Source of the DNA: Liopterus haemorrhoidalis
Taxonomy: Eukaryota > Arthropoda > Insecta > Coleoptera > Dytiscidae
NCBI GenBank assembly: GCA_963971575.1
Contig: OZ020622.1
Coordinates: forward strand, 2,890,279-2,954,278
Reading direction: 5' to 3'
Length of the DNA: 64,000 nt
Positions 1-12,477 of the stretch are shown one piece after another (the first letter of the stretch is position 1; every line of letters starts with the position of its first letter). The notes under the pieces were generated by a model that saw nothing but the letters and a program-made list of their open reading frames with translations, did not search any database and was not told where the DNA came from. The translations under genes and the position numbers were made by a program.

Positions 1-623
1 AACTAAGCAACAATCCACTGGGTCTTCCAAGATGAACCGAAACCCACAAAAGTTGTTCGTTTACGAAGCATTTCCAAGAAAATAATCGCTTGTTTCTTCG
101 GTTGTACTTGACATGTCACAACCATTTCTTTAGAGCAGCGTTTCCCAACCTGTGGTACGCGTACCACTGGTGGTACGCGAGTTTCTGGTTGGTGGTACAC
201 GAAAAATAATCAATAATGGCGGACAAGAAAATTTAATACAATTATCATGTGACAAAACTTTACAAGTAGAATTCAAATGACACAATCTAATTAATTTTTG
301 GTTAAGCATTGATAAAGAATATGAACAACTTTCTGAGAAAGCTCTTAAATTATTATTACCGTTTACTAGTACGGAATTAGTAGAAAGAGAATTTAAAAAA
401 TAAGTATAACAGATTGAACGCAGCTGTAGACTCGAGGGTATACCTCGCATCTTTTGAACCAAATTTAAAAAAATTAGGTTCTTCGAAACAAGCAAAAGGA
501 TCTCATTAAATTTATTTTATTAAAAAAATCATTATATTAATAATGATTATAATAATAAAAATATAGAAAATATATTAATTGGTTTTTTATAATTCTGTGT
601 TTTTATTAAAACCATTTATTAGT

Positions 624-674
624 AAACGAAATATGACAAAATAGTAGAATCAACTATTTTGTCATATTTCGTTT
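624..674. repeat. Perfect hairpin, 22-bp arms
   Basis: Arms 624-645 and 653-674 are exact inverse copies with a 7-nt spacer. It lies inside the hAT element, close to the 3' end of its transposase relic. Confidence 0.85.
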
Positions 675-706
675 CTATCTAGCATTATATCTACTAAGTA
701 AATAAA

Positions 707-1008
707 TATAAGCGGTTCACTTTTGTAAGAACAAACTAAGAGGGAATTTTGTTTTCAATAGTTTGCACCTTTGAAGGTGTATGTCAGGTTGGTATTAAAA
801 AATGTCACTTTTTTAAAATGTCGATGCATTTGACAGATGTCATAATGAAAAATGATATCTTATTTATAATGATCATAACCTTATCAACCTAAAGTCGGTT
901 TTACAGCGTAAGGAATATTTTTAATTGACATTTAAAGTCAGTAACACACCATAAAAGTAACCAAAATAACCAGATCTAGTGTGTTCTTACAAAAGTGAAT
1001 AGCTTATA
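707..1008. mobile_element. Nested inverted-repeat element (MITE)
   Basis: Ends TATAAGC-GTTCACTTTTG and its inverse CAAAAGTGAAT-AGCTTATA form terminal inverted repeats of about 27 bp. No coding capacity is seen. It sits inside the hAT element at 136-1095. Confidence 0.6.
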
Positions 1009-2223
1009 TACGAAATACAATTTTTATGAAGTGGTACAATTTAGCGTGATGTACTACCAAGTGGTACGCGACCCAAAAAAGGTTGGGAAACGCTGCTTTA
1101 AAGGATGGGAGAACTGTTAATGCTGAATGGTACACAACAATTTGTTTGCCAGAAGTCAACGACAAAATCAGGAACAACCAAAAACGAGTTGTTTTTCTGG
1201 GATTTTCCTATATTCCTACATATATGAGCCAACTAAGAGAGGCCCAATCAAAAGAAAGACAATTGAAGTAACTAAGGACGCTGTTGATTATTGCATTGTT
1301 AATTGTTAGAGTTTTTTAATGATATTATTCACTTCTATCGTTATAATTTTGTATTTTACTGATTTGCAATATAATTTGTGTGATTAAGACATAGTGTTTC
1401 ATTTTGAGACGGAAATCCTACAGATTGCCTTGTGACGTTGAGGTGTTGATGATTTGATGCCCTTTGACCTTACTGAATGACCTAAGTAAAATTTTAATGT
1501 CTTTAAAACGATATTTTCTATCTCTTGACATTACTCTTTTGAAATTGCCAATAAAGTAAATTTATGACGTTTTTAAAGTTGTTTTTTAAACATCCGTGGT
1601 TTTCAGACTAATTATTAAACATGAAGACCTCGAATGTCAATAGAAAGACATTGAAATACAGGTCGAAAAGGCGTTTATTTGTTCTATAGGATCAAAGTCC
1701 AAACTACAATAGGATGAAGAAAGAAATTAACTCTGAATAGATTTAAAAATATTATTTGAAATAACTGTTGAATATAATTGAAATACCAGTGGTGTCCAAC
1801 ATACTGTCTACAACTACTTTTTAAACGGCCAACGACTATTTTTTAAACATCCCGCGCAAAATCTCTGTCCTCCTGCTCTTCAAGTGATTTCTGAATGTCT
1901 CCTCCACCCCTCAAATGATTTTCTGAATTTTCAATCCCTAGTTTTCATATTTCTGAATTTTACCCCACCTGTTGTCAAGTGATTTTCTGAATTTTTACCG
2001 CTTCCCTCAGTAACAAAAATATTTGGCCGACGGTACAAATCAATCTGGCCAGTAATACATATCTAGCACTGGCTCAACTTTACTTAACAACCTGTCGCTT
2101 CTAGTTTTATATTGTAAGGTCATTAGATTATGTTATGATAGTAAAAAATTCAATACAGAAGAACCCGAGCGACTCGAATTAAACATTCAAAGTATTCTGA
2201 ACTAAATTTTGTATTAAAACGTT

Positions 2224-3060
2224 AAAAAATCAGCTGTGGCCACCACAGGACCGACCGCTATCACAAAGTACTTGTTTAATTTATGCTGCTTTATCAAAAA
2301 GTGTCTAAACTAAAAGTTGTTAGTTATTGCTTTATCGCGACTCAAACTAACGTTGGCGGCGCTGCGTACGACAGTTGATGGCCGACGAGAAGCGTATACA
2401 GTCTGTTTCAAACGCTTAGGCGGAACTAGATTTTGCAATTTAGTTACTTTCATCGCTTAAATCGTGCTTTTCGGCCGTTTTGTTTAAGCTTTGTAAATCA
2501 TACTTACAATAAACATTTTTTGGTTAAGGTTAATATCATTTTAAAATGTCATTTTCTTTATATTTTGATTTTTTGTGTCATTCTTAATAGAAATTTCCCA
2601 TTTATTTATTTTTTTGTCATTAAAAATAATTTAATTTTGACATAGGTCATTCGTTTCCATGGTTTCATTGTTGTAATATTGAATTTTGACATTCCAACGT
2701 GAAAAAATGAAATAACCCAAGCAAGGTCCCTTGTCGTGAAAACCTAAAAGAACGAAATTCCCATTTAGTTCCGCCTAAGCGTTTGAAACAGACTGTATGT
2801 CAGAAGTTTTTTCTTAATATTTATCTGTTCAAACAATATTTCGGCAAAAAAGCACTGTATTTAAGTCACTATAATTAAAGACGTCTTAATTCACATAAAC
2901 TGCAGCACAACACACAACAAATATTATACAAATATACGCTTGTTTAATTTACCAACCCGCCACCAGATGTCTCACTGTTATTTGGAGTCGCGAATAGCAA
3001 CTTTTGTTAAATAATTTTTTTCGAAATATTTCTCTGTTGTGAAATATTTGCAAAAATCTT
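2224..3060. repeat. Dispersed non-coding repeat, interrupted by a MITE
   Basis: The block beginning AATCAGCTGTGGCCACCACA at 2229 and the block near 2990-3050 (TTCGAAATATTTCTCTGTTG) are the two ends of a repeat. It recurs in inverse orientation at about 26930-27108 within the RNFT intron and, in part, near 54885-54930. A 397-bp MITE is inserted here. Confidence 0.6.
2399..2795. mobile_element. MITE, TA target site, CAGTCTGTTTC ends
   Basis: Terminal inverted repeats CAGTCTGTTTCAAACGCTTA and its inverse end next to TA dinucleotides on both sides. It is 397 bp and has no transposase. Degenerate or truncated copies lie at about 18364-18704 and 19935-20327, so the family is multicopy. The TA target suggests a Tc1/mariner- or pogo-type parent. 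Confidence 0.8.
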
Positions 3061-3069
3061 AAAACACGA

Positions 3070-3300
3070 CACGAGTAAACTCCCATTTCTAGTTAACCGA
3101 TTTTTACCAAAAGTTGATCAACTCGTGCCATTGATGTCAAAAGCTTAAATATGAAGTTTCATAAAAATCCTTTTAGCCCGTGTAGAGACAGATAGACAGA
3201 CAGATCGACAGACATCATGCAAAAAACGGTCAAAACGGTATGTAGGGACCTCAATTCGTGGAGATCCATCGAAATCGGACACAATATTTTTTTCCGCAAT
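3070..3300. repeat. Dispersed repeat with CAGA microsatellite, copy 1
   Basis: This shares long stretches with 15145-15415, including AGTTAACCGATTTTTAC and GGAGATCCATCGAAATC. Both copies contain an expandable GACA/CAGA tract in the middle. It has the look of a retroposon 3' region, but no coding sequence confirms that. Confidence 0.6.
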
Positions 3301-6300
3301 AAAAGGGTTAAATACAGTTTTACCCTAGTATTAAATTTGGTAGCACTATGGGAAAAGATTGGATACCACTGGTATATATACATATAAAAATATACCTACG
3401 GCATCTATCTAATGTATATAACTACATATACAGTGAATTTCTTTTATCCTGCAATATAGGTATTATCCTTACTATGGCAATTGATTTCTGACAGCAATGT
3501 AAAATTGTGTTTCTTTTAATTTCCAACATAGGCAAATGTAAAATAATAGTAGTAATAAATGACTTTGTAACCTGGTTAATGACCTCAGCAGTGAAAACCA
3601 AACAAAATTAAATAAAAAAAAAAACATAGGCGACTTTACATTGTTGCCAAAATAATTTGTCGTTTCTAGGAAAACCATGCATAATAATAATTTCAATGTT
3701 GCAGGATAAAAGATATTCACAGTACATGTACATATGTATGTGTTTCCATATTGTTCATAGAAGCACATTCTACATAGCAATGACTCGCATTATAAAATTA
3801 ACAAAAATATCTCCAACTACCTTTCCAATCGCTCCAATTTTGGTATCCATGAAATCCAAACACAAAAGTTCACACTATGGCACACTTTTTCAAGCACTCT
3901 CTGCACTTTTACCACTTAAAAATAACAAAAAACAGCAGAAAAAATGCAAACACCATTTGTAAAAATCGAACGTCACTACTAATCAAGATGGCTAACTCTG
4001 ATAAAGCTCATTAAGAAATATAGTCATTAAGCATTAATAGATAAGGAACAGAATTGTTTAAAATAATTGCTAATGAGACTTAACACATACATTCATATTT
4101 TATCAATAATATACAGGTGGTTAAAGGTATATTACGCAATGCACAAATTTTATTATTGAAGACTGGGAATAATGTTAAATTTGAAAGTTGCTAAGAAGAC
4201 AAAATTATTTAAATTATGAATAAGGTTCTCACTTCGAAACTACGTAACGATCTAAAACAAAATAGGTCCTCACTAAAATACAAGTGATGACCTAAAAAAA
4301 GGTCTTTTTTTTATTTAATTAATTAAAGGTACATCAACATTTTGGGTTATTAGTACCTGGTATTGTATTTTATAAGATATTGTTGATTGAATGTACAAGC
4401 TCTACAACGAGCTGGCTTTTAAAAATAATCTAGACCGTTTACTCTAGTCCTGTTTATTTAGCATTTTTGTTTTTTAAGGCTCGAGCCCTAAGCCCCCCCC
4501 CCCATTAATCCGACCCGCGAAGCATATCTTGCATTAAAAATGACCAGAATATCGGCGCCACTGACGTGTGAAATAAACTCAAGTAGTATCGAAACCTTAA
4601 AATCTATATTATATAATGTGACTAATTATTTCCAAGAATTTTACAATATACTCTACAAAAACTCCGAATTCTTGAAAAAGAAATCATTCAAATGAAATAT
4701 ATGTCGGGCACACAAAACTTTAAGGATTAATTTTGGATATATACATTTATTGTTAAGTAATCATGTTTGTTAAATAATTTTATTATACATATTTATTTCA
4801 TTGTTTTCAGGAATTTTTGGTTGTCTTGAAAAATTTTATATATTTCTTTTATAGTATTTCTACTTTTATAAAAACAAAGACGAAAATAGTTTGTATCTTT
4901 CAAATTGTTGGTAACTAAGTCCAAAATTGATAACAAAATGAGATGTAACTAAGAGGGAAAAATCAATTTTTTAGACAACCGTCTTACCACAGAGCCACAG
5001 CAACTCTTAGGGATTTACTCCATTCCAAAATTTATTATATAAGCTTTTTACAATTTAAAATACTTCATTTATTGTCTATCAAACTGTATGGAGAAACATG
5101 GTTTAGTATCTACCAACTGTGGTATTTACCAGGTTTGTCGTAATACTGAGTGAAGGTTGAAATTAATAAATATATCTTTGATTATAATATTCTTTATTAA
5201 AATGTTTCTGATACATTTAAAACATCTGTTCGAAGTTAATGAAATATTTCGCTAATAAGTCATAACAAATTGTGAATTATACTATCTACAATTTTCGAGA
5301 GTTGCCTACGAAACCCTAAAACTGTGTTACAGAATATGTCAAAAAAAAAAACCAGATGATACATGAAACACTGTTAACTCAATCTGTATCTATAAACACT
5401 CATTTTAATGTCATAACGAGTCATAACAAATTGTGATACCAATTTGCTCACTATTTTCTGGAGTTAAACCCTGAAGTTAATGAAACGATGATACTCTGCT
5501 GTTTTATTTATAGCAACCAGCATTTGTTACATGGCCTACTTGGATACATAATTAAAATTATTTTGTTATCCATGTTACTTGATGTATAATATTGTTTGTA
5601 ATTATTTATGCAGTAAGTATGAGTCGCTACAATGGTATTGCAAATAGAATTGTAGATAGAATCAAACCTTTTAATCAAAATCATTTAAAATTCATACGTA
5701 TTTTATATCCCAGAAAGTAGTTAGAAAAGTAACTTGTGAATATAAATACAACTACAAAATAGTAGTTCGTTAACTACTTTTAGTTTGGTAGTTTGCCCAG
5801 CTCTGCAGGACTAAAAGGAACCTGGTCATCTCCTAGTCCTACAGGAGTGATCCCGTAAATATTGAGATATATTTTAAAAGAAGTCTGGTCATCACCTGAT
5901 CCTTCAGGACTCACCAACATAAAACACAAACGCAAAAGCTATACCTCAAGTTGTAAATATATTTCTCATTTTGCAAATGGATTCTAAACTGTACGTAATT
6001 CGTAAATAAAAAAAACCGACGTCAACGCATATAGCATAACCCTTTTTGATGCCTTTTTTTATAGAGCCTTTTATCCAGCATTAGACTGTAACATAGCTAG
6101 GTACATAATTAAATATGTAACAGAGATATAAAAGATGTTTACTAGCACCAAGTTTCTCTGAGAAAGGCGTTTGAATAGCTACACGTTTAACACAGAAGAA
6201 ATGCTGCATAGAATACCAAATAGACAAAATTGAATAATTCGAAATGTGATGCTCTGTCGACTTTACCTTTGTTTGATAGTTCATGATTTTACATACCAAA

Positions 6301-6599
6301 GAAAAGGATCAGATTTCTTTTGTTCTTCTGTTTCACAGATTCCAAAATTTTGCATTTATGAATTATTAAAACATTTTAAACCAGCTACTACACCTTTTTT
6401 TACTTTTACTTTTACTACACATTTAAACATGACAACCTGGTTTAGAATGTATTTCTTAATGAGTTTCTGGACTAATTTGGGCCAAACAATTATGAATTTT
6501 TTTTTTTAACAAATTCCTGCTTCTGTATTTTTGAATTACGGAAATTTGAATTAGCTCTGAGCCTTTTTGTGAACTGCCTTTTTTTATTTTTTATTTTTT

Positions 6600-7875
6600 A
6601 TTCTATGATTTTTTGAGATAAGGCTAAAAATGTTATTTAAAAATATAAAAATGTCAATAAAATTTAAAAAAAAAATCTAAAATTTTGGTCAAAATTTTTT
6701 TACTCCGATTTTTTACTCCAAAATATAGTTTTGACCATATATTTGTGACCTAAGACTAAAAATGTATAAGTATGCCAATTAACAAACATAATAAAAAAAA
6801 TATATTTCCTAAAATTTTGAAATTTTGGTCAAAAATTTTTTGACTTCGATTTTATCCAAAATATAATTTTAAGCTAATTTTGGGGTGAGGATTATGAAAA
6901 AAATATGTAAAAAAATCATGCTCTCCTAGTTTTTTAGTTAGAGCTGATTTGGGTCAGTTTTTTGCCTATAAATCCAAAACTTTTGCCCAAACTTCAAAAT
7001 GGACCAAATTTTGTTGATCTATGACCAAAAATACATATTTGTACCAATTTTCAATAAAATCAGAGACAAAAATTTTTTGCTTAAAAATCGAAAAAATCGT
7101 AAGGGGTACCCCTTACCATTGCCCTTGCCATTTTCAAGGGTTTTGGATTACTGCCCATACAAAACTAAATAACTGGTTTAATAAAGCCCAAATTTTTTCT
7201 TAGACTTATATATGAATTTTTAAAATTCAAACCACAGATTTCTATCCCTAACCATTTTTTTGTTAGAATTTTTCAAAATTTTCAGAAAATTTAAAAAAAA
7301 AAGAAAAAATTTCAAAAAAATTTTTTTGTTCAAAATTAAGTTACAGGTCAATTAGGACCTCAAAATTTCAAAAATTGAAACCGCAGGTCTTTATCGCATT
7401 TAGTTTTTGAGATACAGCCATGCGAAGATGAAAATTTCTATAAATCACACCATATTAAAATTTGTCATAATTTTAAAATACGCAAAACGAATAAGGCCTC
7501 AAATTTTTTTTAGACTAAATAAAATGCGAGGAATCCAAAAATTCTAACTGCAAGTCGCAATCTTTAACCGTTTTTGAGTTGTGCTATTTTTTAATTCACA
7601 ATTTTCACAAATAATGTAAATAATGTCATTAAAAAAAAAAAATGCCGTAATTTCAAAACGCGTTAAACGATTAAAGCCCCAAATTTTTTCTAAACTAAAT
7701 AAACTACGTAGAATCAAAAAATTCCAACCGCAGGTCGCTATCTTTAACCGTTTTTGAGTTGTGCTTTTTTAATTAAATTTTCACGAATAATGTAAATTAT
7801 GCCATTAAAAAAAATTCATCATCTCAAAACACGTTGAACGATTAAAGCCCCAATTTTTTTTTTATACCAAATGAA
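6600..7875. repeat. AT-rich degenerate repeat array, locus 1
   Basis: From about 7360, units of roughly 185 bp repeat. Each has a GTTAAACGATTAAAGCCCC-like block, then a TAGACTAAATAAA-like block, then AACCGTTTTTGAGTTGTG. The same units occur inverted at 16640-17150 and 60595-61080. The adjoining 6650-7200 stretch (poly-A/T rich, with TAAGGGGTACCCCTTAC) is shared with 17290-17830. It is non-coding as far as I can see. Confidence 0.65.
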
Positions 7876-8855
7876 CTACAATGGCAGAGCCGCAGAAGGG
7901 GTGCGGAGGGGCGACGAACCCGGTGAACTAAGGAAAGGGGCACTGACGGTAATAAAAAGTGTTTTTTTTTTGTAGGGGGCGCAAATTATAATTTTGGCCC
8001 CTAGCGCAAGTTTTCCAGACTGGGGCTCTGACTGGTGGAGTAATTAAGGCTCTGATTTTTTTCCTGGATAACAAAACTATGAAAATTTTAAAAATTTAAT
8101 CCGGGTGGCGTTATCTATGACCAATTTATAGATACACATTTTTTTTTTAAATAAAAAATTTTGAAATTTCCGTAAAACATTTCCAATGGTGTTTAACCTA
8201 AAAATATCTAAAGTTAAAAGATTAAATAACGTACTTTACCAAAAAATATTGGTATAATATTTATAAATATAAAAGTAAAGTTTCCTTCCTAAATAATGTT
8301 GGATATATCCTGCAATTTCCCTCAGTTTTCCGTGATCAATTCTTTGAAGAGATCTCGTTATAAAGATCTGTTCTCATGTTCCACAGTTTATATTGTAAAC
8401 TCACACGAACGAACCCATAATATTGTTTGTTCCAAACACAATCTGTTTGACTACATGTACTTTAATCACCTTACTTATAAGATTCGTTCTGTATTAGTTA
8501 AGAAACAGCTCCGGGTAACGTAACACTTGGCTCATGTACAGACGAGATCAGTCTCTTAAATTGAACGTGAATAACGTGCTAATGCTTTAATAAATTAATT
8601 AGAAAATACACTAAAAAGCTGACGTGGATTGCAGATTGCCAGTCACAAGCTGAAGGACCTAGAGAATTACTCAAAACCTGGAGAAATTGCCAAATTTTAA
8701 CGATTTTGGCCATGCCAATATTTTGTAACGATTTTTTACCAAAATTTTAGGCCATTGGCTGCTTTTAACAATGGAGCGCCAGCTGGTCCAAATATCTTTA
8801 TGTATTAGACCGACCAACAAGTCTAATATTGAAAGAGAGAGAGAAATAAGAAATA

Positions 8856-10165
8856 CAAGGTGTCTCAAAAGAAATTTTATATTTAGTGGATCGATTAAAA
8901 AAAAAGTAAGCCGTATATAAAAAAAATGTTTATTAATTATTAAAATACACTTTTTGGGGATTTATTTCTTAAAAATAATATCGTCTAAATGTAGACCCTC
9001 GCGTTCTCGGCAATCATTTAATCGAACAGTAAAATTACTTATGACGTCTCGGCAGGTGGACTCAGGGATGGCTGCCATTTCGTGACGGATATTTTCTTTC
9101 AAATGCGCCAGTGAAGTCGGTTTATTGGCGTAAACTTTAGATTTAAGATAACCCCATAGGAAAAAGTCCATAGGGGTTAAATCTGGACTGCGTGGAGGCC
9201 AATTTATGTCACCTCTCCGCGAGATCAATTTGTTTGAGAAAATTTCACGAACACGTGGCAGAGACATATTGGACGTGTGTGAAGTTGCTCCGTCCTGTTG
9301 GAACCATGTTCTTTGGTTATAGCCAGGAAAGTTTTGCAGTTCAGGTACCAAGAAGTTGTCTAACATCTCCACATAACGCTCTGAATTCACTGTAACTGCA
9401 CGCCCCCTTTCGTCTTCAAAAATGTAAAGGCCGATAATTCCTCGCGCCGACATCGCAGCCCATACGGTCACTTTAGGCGAATGTAGGGGTTTCTGATGTT
9501 TGCGTTTCGGATTCGTTGCACTCCAGTAGCGGCAGTTCTGCTTATTTACGTGGCCATTAAGATGAAAATGAGCTTCATCCGAAAACAAAATGTTGGTAAA
9601 CGTTGAAAATCGCTCAATCACCTGATTTACGAAATTAAGCCTCTGACTGGCATCTTGGGGCTTTAATTCTTGCACCAATTGAATTTTGTAGGGGTGCAGC
9701 TTTAGGTCTTTGTGCATAATGCGATGTAATGATGATCTATGCACATTTAAAGCACTTGCGCGCTTCCGAATTGAAAGGTTCGGGTCGTCACGAACAGACT
9801 GATTAACATTCTCCACGTTTTCTACCGTTCATGATGACCTAGGTCGCCCGGATTTTGATTTATCCAGCGTTGTACCAGTCTCTTCAAACTTTTTAACCCA
9901 ATGTCGAATGAAAGGAATGCTTGGCGCATCATTTAAGTGGCAAAAACCTCGAATACTGCAGAATTTTCTACGCGCTACAGTCGCCGAATCACCGTTTTTG
10001 TAAAACTCTCGCACGCATAACGCGCGGTCTGCTCCCGAGAAACGCTCCATAGTGACTGAATTTCCAAAAGCCAGGCTACCGATTGATATAACCCCCGCGC
10101 CCCTCGCATACGTTGCGTTCACGCAGTAAGCTAAATAAATATAAAATTTCTTTTGAGACACCTTG
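8856..10165 (-). mobile_element. Mariner-like element, full length, DD41D type
   Basis: About 30-bp terminal inverted repeats (CAAGGTGTCTCAAAAGAAAT and inverse) with TA duplications at 8854-8855 and 10166-10167 bound a 1310-bp element containing one transposase frame. A deleted copy lies at 57208-58124. By my count 41 residues separate the second and third catalytic aspartates, which fits the DD41D (rosa-like) branch of the Tc1/mariner superfamily. Confidence 0.9.
8962..10050 (-). pseudogene. DD41D mariner transposase with one nonsense codon
   Basis: The frame runs from an ATG at 10050 (MERFSGADRALCVREFYKNG) to the stop at 8962, 362 codons, the usual mariner transposase length. The N-terminal half has two helix-turn-helix regions, including SIRKRASALNVHRSSLHRI. 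The DDE core shows D1 in LFSDEAHFHLNG, D2 in WFQQDGATSHTS and D3 in SPDLTPMDFFLWGYLK. One in-frame TGA at 9829-9831 interrupts it where the other copy in this window has an arginine codon (AGA); no other break is seen. It probably died recently. Confidence 0.9.
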
Positions 10166-10890
10166 TATATTGCAATTTAATAAAATAAATATATTGTAGA
10201 TAAAAAAAATAACAATTGAATTTGAATGAATGAAAATAGTTATAAATTAGGACTTAAATTGGATTACAAATTTTGGCGATGGTCGACCAAAGTGACTATA
10301 AAGTAAAGTTAACATTTAAAAAAGAAGTCATATAAGAATATATATAAGAAGACAATTTAGATGTGTTTCTACAGCTCTCTCCTTCCTATAGCTATATCCA
10401 CATATATATACTCTATCACATATATATACTCTAGAGTAAAGAAGTATGATATAAAAGCTATTTAAATAAAAATTATTATTATTATTATTATAAAATGGAA
10501 GCCTTGGGTGTTGTGCGGCTACAAATACTAATACGAACGGAATAAATTAGAAGAATTTTCTTGGTTATACAACCCTTCTTCAATGTTGCAAAAATCCTCC
10601 ACAATTGGAGTCAACAAATTTATAGTTTATAATTGTTATGCAACAAATTTTATATACACTAATAATCACGTTACAATCCCACATTTAAGATTACCGTTTC
10701 GCATTATTTTTGTCTGTTTATTCTTTATTCAACCACATAGATAAAGAAGGAAATAGATGCGAAACTGCCGTTATAATTTTTGAACCAAATTAGCGCTTTA
10801 GTTGTTGGGTTATGGAACTAAAATTGGTAGGGGAGGAAAGGATTGGGTTTTCGCGGGTATTTCAAATGATTCAGTGGATATAGTATAAGC

Positions 10891-11028
10891 ATAATTAAAT
10901 GTTATTATTAAATGAAACAATTGTTATGATTTATTTTGTCTATTTTTAATATTATTAACGACAACAATATTAAACATAGACAAAATAATTCATAACAATT
11001 GTATCATTTAATAATAACATTTAATTAT
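10891..11028. repeat. Foldback palindrome, 63-bp arms
   Basis: Arms 10891-10953 and 10966-11028 are inverse copies with few mismatches around a 12-nt spacer. The sequence is AT-rich and non-coding. It could be a small MITE core or a palindromic replication scar; no target duplication was identified. Confidence 0.8.
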
Positions 11029-11133
11029 GTTTACAATTAAGAACAAGCAGTTCGGAATTATACAGAAACAGAAAAACAAGAACTACCAGAAATAATTATT
11101 TATTAAGTAGACTAACATATAACATAATATTTA

Positions 11134-11307
11134 CTAATACTTAATATTTATGGACACTTGCATGGACAAGCCATTCAATTTTGGATTTGCAATGTTCCTC
11201 ATCCACGTTTTATACAATTCTGGAGCCACACGTGTCTTCGGGTTTGGAAAGCGATATCTTGTAGGTTCACTACTATCACACCCCAAAACAAAGCATTTAA
11301 CACCCAT
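11134..11307 (-). pseudogene. THAP zinc-finger N-terminal fragment
   Basis: A 57-residue frame starts MGVKCFVLGCDSSEP and continues TRYRFPNPK, then LYKTWMRNIANPKL. This matches the first half of the THAP DNA-binding domain: the C-x4-C pair, the aromatic and proline residues after it, and the conserved tryptophan. The second C-x2-H zinc pair is missing, because the frame stops after SINIKY. It may be a first exon that splices on (no good donor is visible), a relic of a P-element-like transposon, or a decayed THAP gene. It shares no frame with a neighbour. Confidence 0.55.
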
Positions 11308-12477
11308 TTTCGGAATTAAACAATGAAATTACAAAATTACAGAAGACGATTTTGACACTAATTACAGATTTTGACGCTAATGACAGAAACCATCACAGGC
11401 AACATCCTGTCATGCACGTAGCTATAGCGACTGGCAGCGACTGGGACGCTATTCGTGTTGGGTTATGGAACGTAATATGGTTTTCGTTTTGCCATTAGAG
11501 TTTCACCGCCCTGTTCAACCAATGACAACCAGCATTTTGTTTCTTAGCCTGCTATATCTGTATACAATACCAAAAGAATAAAACGCCTACTACGAAATTA
11601 ATTTATAACAATTTGTGGTGAAATTTCTGGAAGACCTATGGTGGAATTATGAGTAAAATAATTGTATTTTATAATTAACAAAAAATTGATGTGAAGTGTG
11701 AATTTTTCACACATTTCAGGGTTTCGCAGGTATATAATAAGTGAAGGCGGCTTGCTGAGTGTGTAGGACAAATTTTGCTTTGTAGTAATCACGGCAAAAC
11801 GAACTATATTTTTAAAATAATTTATCTTCTGTTAATCTAAGAGCTTTCAAAACAAATTTTATATTATTATTATTTTTTTTTTTTTTTGATCATTTTAATG
11901 CAAATACTAAATACCATTATTTAGGTTTCTAAATATGTGCAGTATTTTTTTTTTTTTTTTTTTTTAATTTGACTCTTTAACATGTTAAATATTTGAGCCT
12001 TGTAACACGCCTCCTGTAGAACTAGGAAATGATCAATTTTGCCCTGCCTTTAATATTTGAATATAACTTCTTAGATGACACAACCAGTTTCCATTATAAC
12101 CTGTCTTTAATATTTGTAATATAACTCTAAACCTGGAAGCCCAAATCAGCCTAAACCCAATCCTTTTCCTATCTAATGATCCCGGCTGAATTATGCTCTC
12201 CATTAAACAGCGCAATTATCCCTAAGTTCAGAATTTACCTGCCCATTCCGCAGTTGATATAGAGATGTAGATTATGACAATACAAAAGGAAACGAGTGTC
12301 ATTTGATAAGCCTGACAGTAATTCAAGATTAACTAAACCAGTTACAATATATAAAATAAGTTTTCATAAAATAGAAAGACTTTTGGTATTTCTATTCAAA
12401 ATAACTATCACAATAGTTCGTTTTTTCTTTCACCTTTTATTCAATAAAATATACATTCTAAAAAAAACTTTTGTTAT

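Larger units (their letters stand above)
136..1095 (+). mobile_element. hAT element with near-perfect 8-bp TSD
   Basis: The element starts CAGCGTTTCCCAACC and ends with the inverse, GGTTGGGAAACGCTG. It is flanked by CTTTAGAG at 128-135 and CTTTAAAG at 1096-1103, an 8-bp duplication with one change. Subterminal GTACGCG-type repeats are visible at both ends. Positions about 290-510 on the plus strand resemble the hAT C-terminal dimerisation region (IDKEYEQLSEKALKLLLPF, then ELVEREF), broken by stops. A further inverted-repeat element (707-1008) and a 22-bp-arm hairpin (624-674) lie inside. It is a non-autonomous copy. Confidence 0.85.
1..1270 (+). pseudogene. Mariner transposase relic split by a hAT insertion
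   Basis: Positions 1-135 and 1096-1270 read together as the middle of a mariner (SETMAR-type) transposase. The left part has a WVFQDEPKPTKVVR-like stretch; the right part has GRTVNAEWYTTICLPEV, a segment typical of mariner proteins just before the second catalytic aspartate. A stop codon and frame breaks make it non-functional. A hAT element separates the two halves. The relic runs off the left edge of the window. Confidence 0.75.

Noticed and set aside
7890..8035. A hAT element between GGCAGAGCCGCAG and CTGGGGCTCTGAC
   Set aside because: The ends are loosely inverse, but the 8-bp flanks do not match and nothing inside supports it.
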